DNA of 64,000 nt from Sisyra terminalis (Eukaryota; Arthropoda; Insecta; Neuroptera; Sisyridae): assembly GCA_958496175.1 (NCBI GenBank), contig OY292277.1, forward strand, positions 54,385,050 to 54,449,049, given 5' to 3'. Under the pieces are notes generated by a model. The model was given only the letters and a program-made list of their open reading frames with translations, was not told the origin of the DNA and ran no database searches. Made by a program: the position numbers and the translations under genes. Shown piece by piece: positions 47,301 to 59,402 of the stretch (its first letter is position 1; each line of letters begins with the position of its first letter).

Positions 47301-50300
47301 TATTCGTTTATTCGTAAGCACCTTGTTTTATAGCAGACGGTTGAGTGTTCCACGGCATCGGCATTTGTTGCTGCGCTTGTTGCGGCTGTGGTGGTTGTTG
47401 GGGCGGCGCCTGTTGCGACGCCATCACTTGACGAATTCCCGTGATCGGACGTCCTTGTTGCCGTTGCGGATTCACATTCGACTGTTTACTTAAAGACTGT
47501 TCAGACAATGGATTAGTCGCAATATTATTAGCACTTTGTTTCTCTTTCGCAGAAGACAAACTCATATTTTGCTCAGTTTCTTTACTCGCAGTCATTTTGC
47601 GCAACACCTACAATAAAACAAGCGGAAAGTTACATAGTTAAAAAAAAATATTTTTTTCAAACACATTTTCACAACAAGAGAAAAGCGAAAAGGAAGAAGC
47701 GACAGGAAAATAATAAGCATGATACAAACTTTTTTCAATACATTCAATTAATTTATTTCGATCCAAATTCATTAGAGTACACAAAAAAAAAATAACGTTT
47801 CGTTCCAATTGCAGACACTTTATGTATCGTATTCGACAAGCAAATTCTACACTTTCAACACACAAAAAGTATCTCAACATTGTTTTTCTTTAATTCAATA
47901 AAAAAAATAAAAATAAACTCTGTTTTTTTTCTATTATGAAATTTGGATTGACTAGGTTCTCTTTGATATAATTATAATTTTAGCTCTTTGCTAATCTTTA
48001 CGTTTTGTATAAAACTTAGATTATTCAATAAAACAATTTTAGATGTAAACAAAAAATAAAGCAAAAAAAAAAAAAAATTCTCAGAGCGAAAAGCGAAAAG
48101 AAATATAAATGCTGTGCTTGTTTGATTAAAGTTTTACACTTACAGACGTTGGCGTAAATGCATGGGGCGTTGGCGATAAATGTTTGGCTGGCGAGGTCAT
48201 ATTACCCATTGGTGGACTCATCGAGCGCTGCTGCAATGATTCCTGTTTTTTACGATAGTTTTCCCGTTGCTCTTCCAGCTTTTTCTTGATCAACGCTTGT
48301 TGCATTATGCTTTGAGTATGAGCTTGGAGTTCTCGAGGCGATGGTATTCTCGGTGGCATGGCTATAAAATCAACGAACGCAAAAATAAACATAATATTCC
48401 TTAATTTTTTTTTTTTTTGTTCAAATAAATAAATAAAGTTAATCAAAAATCAGCAGCGTTTTACCTGGATGATGGACAGTTAAAGTGTTGGGACTTGTAG
48501 CCAATATAGGCGAAACACAATAGGCCGCTTGTAAAAAAATAAAGTTAATTTTTATTTTATTTTTTTTTCGATTTACCAAAACAAAAAGTAATGTTGTTCA
48601 TAGCAGCCTTAATCAATCATCAATTTTTCAATATTTTTTATGATTTGAGTTCAGAAAAAAAGCGCATTATAAATACTTATATTGTCAGGTCACTCGAAAT
48701 TATGAAACTATGATACATTTGCATTGAAAGAACGTAAGTTTTTTTAAATTTACTGACAAGAAAATGTATTGCTCTACAAAAGATCCTCAGTGTTGATGAA
48801 CAAATTTGATTAACAAGTTAAAAACCGCCATTCGAGTGGTACTCATCAAAAAAAAAAACGCTTAATGAAAAGTATCGTGAATCATAAACTTCAATAAACC
48901 AATCGGAACCTTTTTGTAACGACAAATGTGTGTTTATTTTAATTTTACCGCTAAAGCAAGTCATTAAGCCTTTGGCGCGATTAAAGTACATAAACAAACT
49001 TAATACTTCCAAGAATTAAAAATCTTACGTCATATAGAACATATTTTTTTCGGTACGATCAAGTTCCGGAAAATCTGTGGTAATAATGGTCCACGATCCA
49101 AAGAAACAGTATTTTCATGCATTCGGTATCTTTGAAATTAAAAAATTATTTACCGTTTGGAAGAGGTGAGACGCGCAATTGCTGTTGTTGCTGTTGATGA
49201 AACATAAGTTGCTGGAACAAATCGTTATGCTGATTTCCTGGACTCACAGCGCGTGGACTCAAATGTAACTGTGGCGGATTGACATTTTGCAATTTGAGAA
49301 CATACAACAACATGTCCCGATGACGTGGCTGAATTGCCGGATTGGCGAGTTGTGTTAGCAAATGTTGTGATGTAATTTCACCACGTTTTAATCCTTTGAA
49401 CATTACAAAAATTAAATGAAATAATATCAATATTTACAACAAAATTTAATCAAACCTTGTAATATAGCTTCTGCTTCCGGTCGTTGAAGAAGCTCCATGG
49501 CATATGGATTTTGATTGGCCGCATTTAACATTTCCGGAGGCAATGGCGATGCTTGATACGGTCGACCAGCCGATCCTACATTTGCTTGCATCAACTTATT
49601 TATTATATCTTGTCTCTAAAAAGAAAAAAAAAATCCAAAATAAAATTAAAAAAAAAATTGGCGCCATTTTATAAACTACCTGGTTTGCCTGATGTTGTTG
49701 AACATGATGCAATTTCATCACCAATTCAGGAGGAATATGTGGTGGATGGGTTTGTGAATGCGGAGCATTTCGTACTGAATTATCTTCTTGCTGCGATTTA
49801 TTCAACATCTAAAACACAACAATAACAATAATAATAACTTCCCAACAAGTAAAAAAAATTTTTTTGACAAACCTGTAACAAACTCATTGGAGGTTGCGCA
49901 TGCTTAACAGGCATCGGCCCATTTGTCGCTGGTATAACATGGCCTCCAGACACCTGAGCCATCTAACCAAAGAAAAAAAAAATAACCTCTAAAAACTATC
50001 AACTAAAAAAATAAAAAATAAACCATACCAATCGTTTAAATGCAGTAAGTTCTTCCTCTTGCTTTTGCGGAACTGGAATTTGATTTGTCATTTTATCAGT
50101 ACGACGAATGTTGGCTTCAAGCTCTTCCAAACTCAAAACTTTTCCTGGCACATCTAAAAAAACATATCAACACAAAATGACTAACGAAATGTCTCGTCAA
50201 TTAATTGACCTACCTAATTTCTTGGCCGATGCCTCTGGTGGCACTTGTTGCTTGTTGCCACGTTGCAGGAATTCCAAAAACGAAAGTGATTTGTCGTTGG

Positions 50301-53300
50301 CTTTGTTTGACTGCGATGATGGTGGACCAATCGGACCTGATTGGCCGCCCGATTGGGAGCTGGTGCTAGCAGCCGCTGGAGATATTGGCGCAAAGTATGT
50401 GTCCGAATCGGAAATGGTTGGAATCGAAACACACGGCTCCGTCAAATCTACAACGGAAACAATCAATATGTGCTTTTTTGCAAGCAAATATTTGCTTCCA
50501 ACTGAAATTACCTTTAATCATATTGTTTATGATTTCCTCTTGAATTGAAGATCGTCGACTTTCACTTAGCTTCGCAGGACTTTCTCGCGTGAACCATCTG
50601 CTGAAACGTGATCCTCCTGTATCTTCCGCATTTGTTCCATTCTACAATAATCAAATTAATGTTAGTTTAAATAGTCGACAAAGGAATAATTAATTCCTTA
50701 CGGGTAATAGATTGACAATGGAATCCATTTTAAGAAAGTCATCAAAAATAAATTCATTTTCATTAACCGCACAATCGGATTCGACCGTAACCTCTGGCTT
50801 ATTTGTCCCACCGTCACCGCCTTTTTCGTTCTCGCCATCCTTTTTCGTCTGTTTACTTTCGCCTTTTTTCGTTTCGTTTGCATTGTCAGCAAAGTCTTGA
50901 CTAGGCGTCGCACGTCCACCAGGTCCTTTAGACGACGGCGACGCTTCCCGTTTCGGCTGACCGTGATTGTCCACGTTGATTTTCACCTGCTGTATGTCGC
51001 GTGTTATTTCCTTCGAAGTGCTCATATTGTTGTTCGCCTCTTTCGTAATGGTGATCTTTTTCTTTTGCGTCGTGACGGTGGTCTTGATTTTCCGCGTTCC
51101 ATTTCGTTCTTCGGGAATGTCGTCGAAGCCTCTCAGTTCTATAGTGTCTGACTGGGATTTGGGTCCACCACTGAACCATTCTGGTTCGTCGTCTTTGCCG
51201 TCGCTGAAGGCGCGACGACGATCGTTGTTGCCGCCGAAGCGGCTGCCATTGCGTGTGGGCGGATGACGGTCTTTTTCACGATCGCGGTCATAGTCGCGAC
51301 CGAACGAGCGTCGCTCGAAACGGTCGTCACGCTCTGGCTCAATTCGACGCTCGCGTACGATTTGAGCCCCGCTACTCGTGCGGAAATTATATTCTTGCGA
51401 CTCGATGCCGTCCCAGGGTACGTCACGCGTCACAATGCGACCGCTTCCAATCCGTCGTGATGTCATCTCGTTACGATGCACCAGATCCGGTTTGCCTAGT
51501 GGACTCTCTGGACGACCAACTCGCGACGGCGGAGCCACCAGAGGCGCTGAACAGCCTAGATTGAAACTCCGTCGTTGTGGACTCAACACAATTCCGTCCT
51601 GCTCCTTCCGAATTCGCTCTCGAGGATCGCCTCCTGACCGACGTTGCTATATAAAACAACAAAAAATTGTAAAAAATATAAAACATTAAGTGGAAAAGGG
51701 AAGACGTATCACTTTCATTATGTATATTCAAGACCTTTTGCATTGATTAAATCAGCGTCTACAGTCTGTGAGCCCATGATTCCCAAAATTGAAGATTCAC
51801 CCCTGAAGGGGTACCAAAACAGAAAAAAGTATCATTACTTAGTTCAAATAGTGTTTTAAGGTAATTGAAATTGAATAAAACAACAAATATTAATCAAAAA
51901 TTTAATGTTGATGGATTTTAGAACAATGACCAAGACCGGATTTCGATTTCACGATTTACGGTGTCATAATATTTGAATTATGTGTATGAATTCGGGTTTC
52001 CCACTAAACACCGGCCCAGATATTTTCTAAATTAATCACTATGGCTACTTTTATACTGACGGATTCGATGGCACCAATTTTCAATTGCTCCAATGCCATC
52101 CATGGCGCACTTTGCATCAAAATAAGTTTGTTTCTTCAGCTTATTTAGAACGGTTCCGAAACACAAGCGCACAAAATGAATTATGTTTCATTAGGCACCT
52201 TCAAGGGTTCCGTGATTATTAAAAACAGTTCAACCAGTACTTGGTTTTAAATTGACAATAATCGAAAATTACATTACCAACATAATAGAATTGAATGGAA
52301 ACTTATTTTCGACCTTTCACACAAACTTAATTGACTTAACTGAAATACATTTTTGATTTAATTTTTTAAAAATGTAACAAACAGAAACGGTAATTTTTTC
52401 AAACGGCGGCTTTTCTCAAAAAAAAATCGTAGACACATAAAATTAGTGTTAAAATGTTCAGAACACTTAAAAATGCAATATTCCGGTGGCGGAACTCAAA
52501 TTTTCTTGACAATTATTACAAAAAAGCCTAAACAAGAATACCATTATAGTAGACTGTAATAGACTTCAAAGTAACTGCTAAACGCATTTGCTTACAAGTA
52601 CGCATGTGCAATAAAAACAAAAAGATGCAAAAATGACAAAGAGAACAAATATGAATTTAATTTGACAAAGCGCCCGGGAAAGTATAAAGTTAACCAAATT
52701 ACAGTAAAATATCTGATACGAAGTAATGACCAACAGGTTACATAATTTTATGGTACAAATATATTTTCTTAACGTTACAGTATGGTGTTTTAAATCAATT
52801 CGCGAATTTATTCGATATTTGGTTTGTTAATTCACCTCGAACATCATCTAATTTCTCCTTTAGTGCTAAATTTTATGAGGGTCAATTTATTCGCGAATTG
52901 AATTAAAACCGGAATAGAAAATGGGACGTTGTCATATAGTTATTTGTTTATAAATACCTAATAAAAATTTTATAGTTGAAAAAAATTCTATTTAGTATTT
53001 GAAATTAGTCCATGTTTATTTTGTTCCTTTTATCTTTTTATTGTTAAATCGTAGGTAATTTAAGGTAGACCAATAATATTACGTTGCGAGACTAAACACG
53101 AGTTTTATTTTACGCCAGATTTAATTTTTAATTCGTCGTTTAATATATACACTGAAAACAATTAATTTAAATTCGTTAAGATAATTTTAAAAAAAATATT
53201 ACGTATATCGAGGGGAACTTTGCGAATTTTTTTCAAAAAAGGCTTTCAGATTTGAGCAGAACTCACATAAAAATTCACCATAATAGGAAATTATGCTATA

Positions 53301-55975
53301 GAATATTATGGCATTCAGGTATTACCATGAAAAGTTTAACACGTATAACGTTTGGAGTTATCATTTCATATATTTGATTTGACATGGTTTAACTTATACA
53401 CCGGTACAATGTGATAACGTCTCATTCTATATTTTGTTTTTAATTCAATTCGCGAATAAATCGATCAAAATATCATTTTCCCAACAATATTTAACTTTAT
53501 ACTTTCCCGGACGCTTTGTCAAATTAAATTCATATTTGTTGTCTTTGTCATTTTTGCATCTCTTTTTGTCTTTATTGCACATGCGTACTTGTAAGCAAAT
53601 GCGTTTAACAGCTACTTTGACGTGTATTAAAGTATACTATAATGGCATTCTTTTTTAGACTTTTTTGGGTAATTTTGTCATATCGCGGCTTTTCTCAAAA
53701 AAAATCGTAGGCATATAAAATTAGTCTGAAAATGTTCAGAACACTTAAAAATGCAATATTCCGGTTGGCGGAAATGTAACTTCTATTACAGTTTCTCCAA
53801 AATAAAGCCAAAAAAAATGCATTATAATAGACTTTAATAGACGTCAAAGTAATTATTAAACTCATTTACTTTCAAGTACGCATGTGCATTAGAACAAGCA
53901 GATAGAGCAGATATCTATTTGAAGCAAATTTGAAAAAGCCCGGCATTATCTATATGAAACTATTAATTGAGAAATATTGAAAATTTGGTTGTTTTTGATT
54001 CTTGTTGGTTTGATTTTGATTCGATTTTCGCAAATAAATTGCGCCATAATGGTTATGATCCACGTTGTCTTGGTTGATCCAGAAGAATACCCGAAAATCG
54101 TTATATTTTTCATTACAAAGGATTGCTATAATGGAACTTTTAACGAATTAAAAGTGAAATCTGGCGTAAAACAAAACTCGTGTTTAGTCTCGCAACGTAA
54201 TATTATTGGTCTACCTTAAATTACCTAAGATTTAACAATAAAAAGATAAAAGGAACAAAATAAACATGGACTAATTTCAAATACTAAATAGAATTTTTTT
54301 CAACTATAAAATTTTTGCTAATACTTTATATACAAATAACTATATGACAACGTCCCATTTTCTATTCTGTTTTTATTTCAATTCGCGAATAAATTGGCCC
54401 TCATAAAAATTTAGCACAAAAGGAGAAATTAGAAGATGTTCGAGGTGAACTAACAACCAAATATCGAAAAAATTCGCGAATTAATTTAAAACACCATACA
54501 GTAACGTTAATAAAAGATATTTGTACCATAAAATTATGTAATCTGTTGGTCATTACTTCGTATCAGATATTTTACTGTAATTTGGTTAACTTTATACTTT
54601 CCCGGGCGCTTTGTCAAATTAAATTCATATTTGTTGTCTTTGTCATTTTTGCATCTCTTTGTTTTTATTGCACATGCGTACTTGTAAGCAAATGCGTTTA
54701 ACAGCTACTTTGACGTCGATTAAAGTCTACTATAATGGCATTCTTTTTTAGGCTATTTTGTAATAATTGTGAAGAAAATTAGAGTTCCGCCGCCGGAATA
54801 TTGCATTTTTAAGTGTTCTGAACATTTTAACACTAATTTTATGTGCCAACGATTTTTCATATGACAAAATTACCACAGAAACTATTACGTAATTTATTCT
54901 TTTTGGGTATTAATTTTACTCAAACTATTTCCGAAAATTTAGAGTAATTTATAACATTGTCGCTGATACAGTGGTGCCACCACATGTAACAAGTAAACTG
55001 AAAAAATAACTTTTTAGTTCAATGCAAGGATTGATGGTCGTTTAAAATTTCAAAGCGAAGATATTTTATTGAAAACGCTGTATACAAGGATAAGAGACAA
55101 TCCGTGAGGGATGAAGGTAAATGTTGCCTCCGAAATGGAGGATAACTCGCATATTATTCTAACCTGGTTTTTATGTATTCAACGAAAATCTGTCTCTCTT
55201 AATCTTTATTATTCACGTAGGAGAATGATAAAGATAACCCAAGTTACATTAACGTCAAGCACAATATTGTTCGAATTTTCTATGAAGTATTGAAACCTAT
55301 ATGGACTATGGTTGAACTCGACAACCGGTGCATGCGTCTGTGTATTATGGGTTGCATATGCGACGTTGCCTGTTATTAATTTTCTTTAATTAATATGTTT
55401 TTTTGTAGAAATAACGCATAATCCTTCGAATTAAAATTAATATAACGAAGATTGATTCAAAACTCTACATACTGTTAGCATTGCGAACATTTCGGTCCAT
55501 TTTTCAAGAACAAAATGTTAACAAAAGGAAAAGAGGCTTTAATAAAATAATAATTCAAAAGAAGAATACCTTTGCATGAACATCCGGTGTGGTTTCTTTG
55601 CGGGAATTATTATCTTCATTTGGAGTTTCAGTACGTTTCAAATTATTCGGAATGCAATTCAACACCAAAACGCCGCGATGACTAAAACATTGAAAAAGAA
55701 AACCAATTAGTTTATAATATATTGATGAGAAAATGAAGATAGAGAGAAAAGTCAACGAGAGCTTACTCATTGTTGGCAGGATCGAGAAAGTCGGGCTTCA
55801 CTTTCGACAATGGCAGTTCACTGATTTCGACAAGACGTTCGCGGGTGTACGTAAACCTCGGCGGCTTGACAACGTTGCCGCGTATCACAATTGCAGGGTC
55901 CAGAACCTCCACGGACGTCACCTCCACGTCCACTTTTGTCGTTGCATCATCTTCCATCGATGTCGCCAGGCTCAT
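41306..55975 (-). CDS. 4E-T: 4E-T, eIF4E transporter (eIF4ENIF1 family)
   Basis: 4E-T binds the cap-binding factor eIF4E, shuttles it into the nucleus, and represses or stores mRNAs in P-bodies with DDX6 and other decay factors. The reconstructed protein is 1204 residues; human 4E-T is 985. The eIF4E-binding motif YTRERLV is at residues 43-49, followed by a DPRERIRKEQDGIVLSPQRR segment (about 114-133) shared by the family. An Arg/Asp-rich stretch (about 204-235) comes next. The Cup-homology segment EPEWFSGGPKSQSDTIELRG (about 261-280) is the DDX6-binding region. SRFSRWF is at 433-439. The low-complexity C-terminal half has a run of 12 Gln at 1010-1021 and ends with LARWFSPELLAKARAGKLP at about 1157-1175. 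The start is the ATG at 55975, which begins the first recognisable exon; an upstream non-coding or short coding exon is likely. Confidence 0.93.
41915..41950 (-). repeat. 4E-T: CAG/CAA repeat encoding 12 Gln in 4E-T
   Basis: Twelve consecutive Gln codons mix CAG and CAA (in gene order: two CAG, two CAA, five CAG, three CAA). Mixed codons make the run less prone to slippage than a pure repeat. Gln-rich low-complexity sequence is common in the C-terminal half of 4E-T proteins. Confidence 0.95.
42213..42870. mobile_element. Foldback family A, copy 1 (left arm and centre, truncated)
   Basis: The element begins TTAGACTGATTCAAAA, continues with TATCGAAAATATTGTTGGGAATGACA, reaches its AT-rich centre at about 42660-42720, and then turns back on itself as a short inverted second arm that stops near 42870. 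The same sequence makes up the copies at 45695-46913 and 58066-59402. No coding frame is present. It lies in 4E-T intron 13. Confidence 0.85.
42871..44179. other. 4E-T intron 13, unassigned part
   Basis: About 1.3 kb of AT-rich intron with no convincing exon or domain. GGCGAAACACGCCGAAGATG near 43551 has the letters of a broken hammerhead-like motif but lacks the correct order. A minus-strand open stretch at 43646-43900 has no recognisable feature. Confidence 0.5.
44248..44681 (+). mobile_element. Solo LTR (434 bp) with heat-shock elements, in 4E-T intron 13
   Basis: The element starts TGTAACAG and ends CGTTACA, so its ends are inverted TGTAAC/GTTACA. It is flanked by a 4-bp duplication ATAT (44244-44247 and 44682-44685). 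The empty site is confirmed by the opposite arm of the foldback it interrupts. Two heat-shock elements are visible: TTCTAGAA (44356-44363), with a third near-unit, and GAACATTCACGAA (44381-44393), in perfect nGAAnnTTCnnGAAn phase. A TATA box, TATATAAG, is at 44428-44435, and AATAAA occurs at about 44640. This is the layout of an LTR promoter with its poly(A) signal. No internal retroelement genes remain. It reads antisense to 4E-T. The superfamily is not determined. Confidence 0.78.
44344..44435 (+). promoter_or_regulatory. Heat-shock-type promoter inside the solo LTR
   Basis: The HSF-binding pattern, alternating GAA and TTC units at 5-bp steps, occurs at 44356-44368 (three units, one mismatch) and at 44381-44398 (three perfect units and a fourth with one mismatch). 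A further TTC follows at about 44406. The second cluster ends about 30 bp upstream of TATATAAG. This spacing resembles insect hsp70 promoters. Function is inferred. Confidence 0.65.
44693..44729 (-). ncRNA. Hammerhead-ribozyme-like motif, family a, left arm
   Basis: On the minus strand: stem I AGC, core CTGATGA, extra A, stem II GTTA/TAAC around a T-rich loop, GAA, A-CG-T, A, stem I partner GCT. The core is intact; stem II is two pairs shorter than in the right-arm copy. Confidence 0.4.
44812..44848 (+). ncRNA. Hammerhead-ribozyme-like motif, family a, right arm
   Basis: The order is stem I AGC (44812-44814), core CTGATGA (44815-44821), extra A, stem II GTTACG/CGTAAC with loop ATA, GAA (44838-44840), one-pair stem III A-CG-T, A at the cleavage position, and stem I partner GCT (44846-44848). 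All six stem II pairs are Watson-Crick. An identical 37-nt copy is at 59776-59812. Activity is unproven. Confidence 0.45.
44961..45424. mobile_element. Foldback family b with hammerhead-like arms
   Basis: Arms of about 210 bp begin AAATTATTAATAATGTTCTT on the left, matched by the complement on the right, and meet near 45200 in an AT-rich centre. The left arm holds an intact hammerhead-like motif; the right-arm copy has GAACC in place of GAAAC. It lies about 40 bp from the family a element, in 4E-T intron 13. No coding frame is present. Confidence 0.85.
45025..45067 (-). ncRNA. Hammerhead-ribozyme-like motif, family b
   Basis: On the minus strand: stem I TTTT, core CTGAAGA, extra A, stem II GTTGG/CCAAC with loop AAATAAATA, GAA, A-CG-T, T, stem I partner GAGA (two A-T and two G-T pairs). 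The inverted copy at about 45317-45360 has lost the A after GAA and is probably dead. Confidence 0.38.
45425..45694. other. 4E-T intron 13, unassigned short stretch
   Basis: AT-rich intronic sequence between two foldback elements, with no feature I can support. Confidence 0.5.
45695..46913. mobile_element. Foldback family A, copy 2 (right arm, with a nested insertion)
   Basis: The copy begins in the AT-rich centre of the family (about 45695-45760), runs through the right arm (CCTGTGAAAAATATCAAAAAC at about 45761), and ends TTTGAATCAGTCTAA at 46913, the mirror of the family start. It is interrupted at 46126-46814 by a second element. Together with copy 1 it may be the remains of one or two full elements in 4E-T intron 13. 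Confidence 0.82.
46126..46814. mobile_element. TTAA-flanked (piggyBac-like) MITE nested in foldback family A
   Basis: The element has perfect 19-bp terminal inverted repeats, GGGGGGAAGTTGGTCTAGA, and is flanked by TTAA on both sides (46122-46125 and 46815-46818). The empty site is visible in the related copy at about 59295-59315 and in the opposite arm at about 58160. TTAA duplication is the hallmark of piggyBac-type insertion. Internal frames are short (the longest is 91 codons, on the minus strand) and show no transposase motif, so it is non-autonomous. Confidence 0.85.
46914..47307. other. 4E-T intron 13, donor-proximal part
   Basis: Intronic sequence between family A copy 2 and the exon 13 region. 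It is AT-rich and I see no exon. If the read-through isoform exists, this would be its 3' untranslated region; ATAAA-like signals on the gene strand are present but not distinctive. Confidence 0.45.
47308..47321 (-). other. 4E-T: Possible alternative 3' end of 4E-T by intron read-through
   Basis: If the weak donor at 47321 is not used, translation runs on for four codons (GAYE after the KQ of exon 13) to a TAA at 47308-47310. This would give an isoform of 985 residues lacking the Gln-rich and LARWFSPELL C-terminal segments. The spliced form joins KQ to GRPILK in the correct phase. Both are possible, and the sequence alone does not decide their use. Confidence 0.4.
51647..52384. other. 4E-T intron 2, exon-3-proximal part
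   Basis: AT-rich intron with no repeat or exon that I can recognise. It lies between exon 3 and the composite inverted repeat. Confidence 0.5.
52385..54885. mobile_element. Composite 2.5-kb inverted repeat in 4E-T intron 2
   Basis: Outer arms of about 750 bp (52385-53145 and 54138-54885) are near-complementary and share landmarks: GCGGCTTTTCTCAAAAAA, AATATTCCGGTGGCGGAA, GCGCCCGGGAAAGTATAAAG, CAATTCGCGAATT and CGTTGCGAGACTAAACACG. The centre holds two more partial arms, 53425-53690 in right-arm orientation and 53690-53955 in left-arm orientation, joined at their terminal ends. The order is therefore L, R', L', R. The short frames inside are not coding-like. No target duplication is clear. Confidence 0.8.
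54886..55569. other. 4E-T intron 2, exon-2-proximal part
   Basis: AT-rich intron with no recognisable element. The plus-strand frame at 55111-55293 has no support. Confidence 0.5.
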
Positions 55976-58065
55976 CCCCGGAATCTCCTCGTCACCTGGC
56001 GTGTGCGTAACCGAGAAAAACAAAACCAAAACACATTACCATCCACGACCACAGACATTTTCTTTTTTTATTTACATAATCAACAACAATTTTGTACAAC
56101 AAATCAAATCCTCTTAAATTCAACAAGAAGAAGAAGAAGAAGAAGAAGAAGAAAAAAAAACGACAATTTCGATCGATTTACGAAAAACGTGACTCGAAAG
56201 TGACCCGTTAGTGCCGCGTGCTGCAATTCAATAAAGTTTTAATCACCGCGTTATTATATAACTTCCATAAAATAATCAATTGAAACATTAACTTCTGTCG
56301 CCCAAAAAGAATGAAAATATTCAAGTCCTTACTTGTCCAAAAAAAAAGCTATAAATTTAGAAGAAAAAAAAAATAATAACCAAGTCTCACATTCCAGTTT
56401 CGACATGTTTTCAAACTCCCGCTTCATGCAACAAAAATAATTTGCAAAATCACTTACGCCATGAAACTCGTCGAATTCGCCGATGCAACCAATAAGATTT
56501 CTTTTTCTTTTCCATTTTTCAAAAAAATATTTATAAAAAAAAAAAAAAAAGCGATAAACCCACAATAAAATCGAATTAAAATCCTATTACTGAATAAAAA
56601 TAAGAATGAAAACTTGTTCTCCCAATCAAGAGGCAAAGTCTAAAAGATTTTCGCGCGTTCGAATAAAATAAACAACAAATAACACACAACGTTCGTTTCG
56701 GCAAATCTAAAAAAAAACACCTCAAATGAATATTTTCCGATTTTTTTTCTCTCTATAAAAATTTATAAATTAATCAGCGATCGTTCGTTAAAAGAAAAAC
56801 TGCATACAGCGGATAGAATATTAATATTAATAATAAATTTAAAATTCGATGTGCGCGACTTCGTATTAAATCAATAACTAAAATAAGAGTTAAATCACGA
56901 TCGAAGCAAAACTCAAAATTTGTATGACAAATATAATATGCAAAAACTATTATGTAAGTGCAACAGCAAATCGTACGAAAACAGCACAAGTTTATATGAG
57001 AAACTAAACACATCGAAAGAAATAAAAACAACACTTGGATTTTTAAAATTTCTAAATCTGTTCAAAAAACAACGAATTTAATGGTCAAATTTATTTTATT
57101 TTTCACCAAGGAATAAATAGGGTTTCAGTATTTCAAGTATACGATCGAAGATTCGCAGTGGTTTTTACCATGTTGGAGATACTGATCCTTATCAGTCTCA
57201 TATGAGCACTCCCGAAACCTTTTCTAGTAGAAAAAATGAAATATTTATTCATAGATCGGGAATATGTTATGACCATTGCCGAACCCGCGAGACTGACTCA
57301 TCGAACCCTTAGGGTTCGATCGAACCCCGTTTAAAAACTATTGTCCTAAACGTTGATTTTCATTGAAAACATCCATACAAAAAAAATTGGTCTCGACTTT
57401 TTCAAATTACCATTATTGGTCAGTTTAAATTCTTCTTGACACAATTTAGTCAAAAACTTTGATCCTTATGTATAATATATAATAATAGATAATAATCTAC
57501 TATCACGATGCTTGTAGACATCCTTAAAATGGATATCTGATTTTGCTTTATTTATTTATAGTGGCCGGGGAGTACCCTAATTGCAGTTATCCGTACAGAC
57601 CATCCATGAACAAATAAAAAAACGATGTATTTATTTAAACGACGTAAACAAAATTACTATAAGACTTGGATATAGCAAGAAAACTTATTTCTACATTTTC
57701 ATGTGATTTACTACCATCACCATTCATAACCTGGTAAACTATATAGAAGTAGTCGTTTTAGTAAGTTCCATTTTAATTAAACAATTTGCATATTATTTTT
57801 AATTTCATTTTAGTTAACTACTTTATATTTGATATGGTGGCAGTGCATACGAAAAATAGTTTCTTTTTTCGCCACCAGACGTCGTTATAAAAGTGGTCTG
57901 TTCCCACTTATTTATCCATTTATATCTATGTATTGAAATTGATTTTTAATTCAAATATAGAGAAATATGTATCAAACGACTTTCCTTACATTATTTTAAA
58001 TATTACATTGAATAATTTAAAAAAAAATATAATAACAATAGGCAAACGTATGTAATATATATGCA
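55976..58065. other. 4E-T upstream region, no gene seen
   Basis: A probable acceptor ends at 55996 and implies an upstream leader exon, which I could not locate. The sequence is strongly AT-rich with homopolymer runs. GAACCCTTAGGGTTCGATCGAACCC, a self-complementary block near 57304, may be a transposon relic. No coding frame is convincing. Confidence 0.5.
56125..56152 (+). repeat. (AAG)n microsatellite
   Basis: About nine copies of AAG in a row, followed by an A run. This is simple sequence with no evident function. Confidence 0.95.
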
Positions 58066-59402
58066 TTTGACTGATTCAAAATAAATGATGTTTTTTTTCC
58101 TAATTATATCGAAAATATTGTTGGGAATGACAAAAAAAAGCCTGTAAAAGTTTAAGCTCTTAATATTAATATTAAGAGATGCTGCATCGCAAATTTCAAT
58201 TTTCCATTTAAATAACATGGCAACAATATTCTCTTGCACTTTGGAATTTTATAGCTCACGTTGGTGACAATATTTCGCAATGACCAACGTATACTCTTAT
58301 AAAAAATTGAACGATCTACAAAAAAGGTCTCGTACAAGTTTTTGATATCTTTATTCCTTCAAAAGTTATTCGAGGTCAAAGTTGAACTAAACAGAAATTT
58401 TAATATTTTTTCAATTTTTTGACGCAACCATCAATTTTATGAGAAAATTTTATAAGACATTTTTTGTAGAGCACTTGTTTTCCTATAACTTATCTCTATA
58501 AAAGTTTTTGATATTTTTCACAGGTCCTAAGCTTTTTAATTAAAATAAAAAAATAATTTTTATGTTAAACATATAATAATTCAGGGAATTTCCAGTTGAA
58601 TGCAAATAACTTAGGACCTGTGAAAAATATTAAAAACTTTTATAGAGATAAGTTATAGGAAAGAAAGTGCTCTACAAAAAATGTCCTTTAAAACTTTCTC
58701 ATAAAATTGATGATTGCATCAAAAAATTGAAAAAAAAAAAATATTTTTCTTTAGTTCAACTTTGACATCGAAGAACTTTTAAAGGAATAAATATATCAAA
58801 AACTTGTAATAGACCTTTTTTAAAGATCGTTCAATTTTCTACAAGAATATACCTTGGTTATTCCGAAATATTGTCACCAACGTGAGCAATTTTTATGTTA
58901 AAAATATAATAATGCAGGGAATTTTTAGTTTAATGCAAATAACTTAGAACCTGTGAAAAATATCAAAAACTTTTATAGAGATAAGTTAAAGGAAAATAAG
59001 TGCTCTACAAAAAATGTCCTATAAAATTTTCTCATAAAATTTATGGTTCCGTCAAAAAATTGAAAAAATTTCTGTTTAGTTCAACTTTGACCTCGAATAA
59101 CTTTTGAAGGAATAAATATATCAAAAACTTGTAATAGACCTTTTTTGTAGATCTTTCAATTTTCTATAAGAATATATCTTAGTCATTCCGAAATATTGTC
59201 ACTAACGTGAGTTATAAAATTCCAAGGTGCAAGAGAATATTGTTCCCATGTTATTTAAATGGAAAATCGAAATTTGCGATTGGGCACCTCTTAATATTAA
59301 TATAAAGAGCTTAAACTTTCACAGGATTTTTTTTATCATTCCCAACAATATTTTCGATATAATTAAGAAAAAAAAATGAACATTGTTTTTGAATCAGTCT
59401 AA
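58066..59402. mobile_element. Foldback family A, copy 3 (complete)
   Basis: This is the most complete copy: it starts TTGACTGATTCAAAA and ends TTTTGAATCAGTCTAA. The arms are about 480 bp and meet in an AT-rich centre at about 58540-58610. The right side carries an internal duplication (about 58885-59060 repeats the centre and inner arm). It contains the palindrome CTCTTAATATTAATATTAAG where other copies have a simpler form. No coding frame is present. Confidence 0.88.

Larger units (their letters stand above)
41306..55975 (-). other. 4E-T: 4E-T exon structure (15 coding exons)
   Basis: Coding exons, in order of transcription: 55975-55767, 55681-55570, 51646-50702, 50641-50512, 50447-50214, 50153-50029, 49962-49873, 49808-49680, 49615-49456, 49393-49154, 48527-48465, 48361-48144, 47607-47322, 42036-41617, 41559-41306. 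The first exon probably begins at an acceptor at 55995, adding 20 nt of leader. Lengths sum to 3615 nt and every splice phase closes. Intron 2 (51647-55569) and intron 13 (42037-47321) are large and full of repeats; the others are mostly 60-140 bp, with 49153-48528 at 626 bp. The donor of exon 13 (GTGCTT) is weak, so the junction to exon 14 is the least certain. Confidence 0.82.
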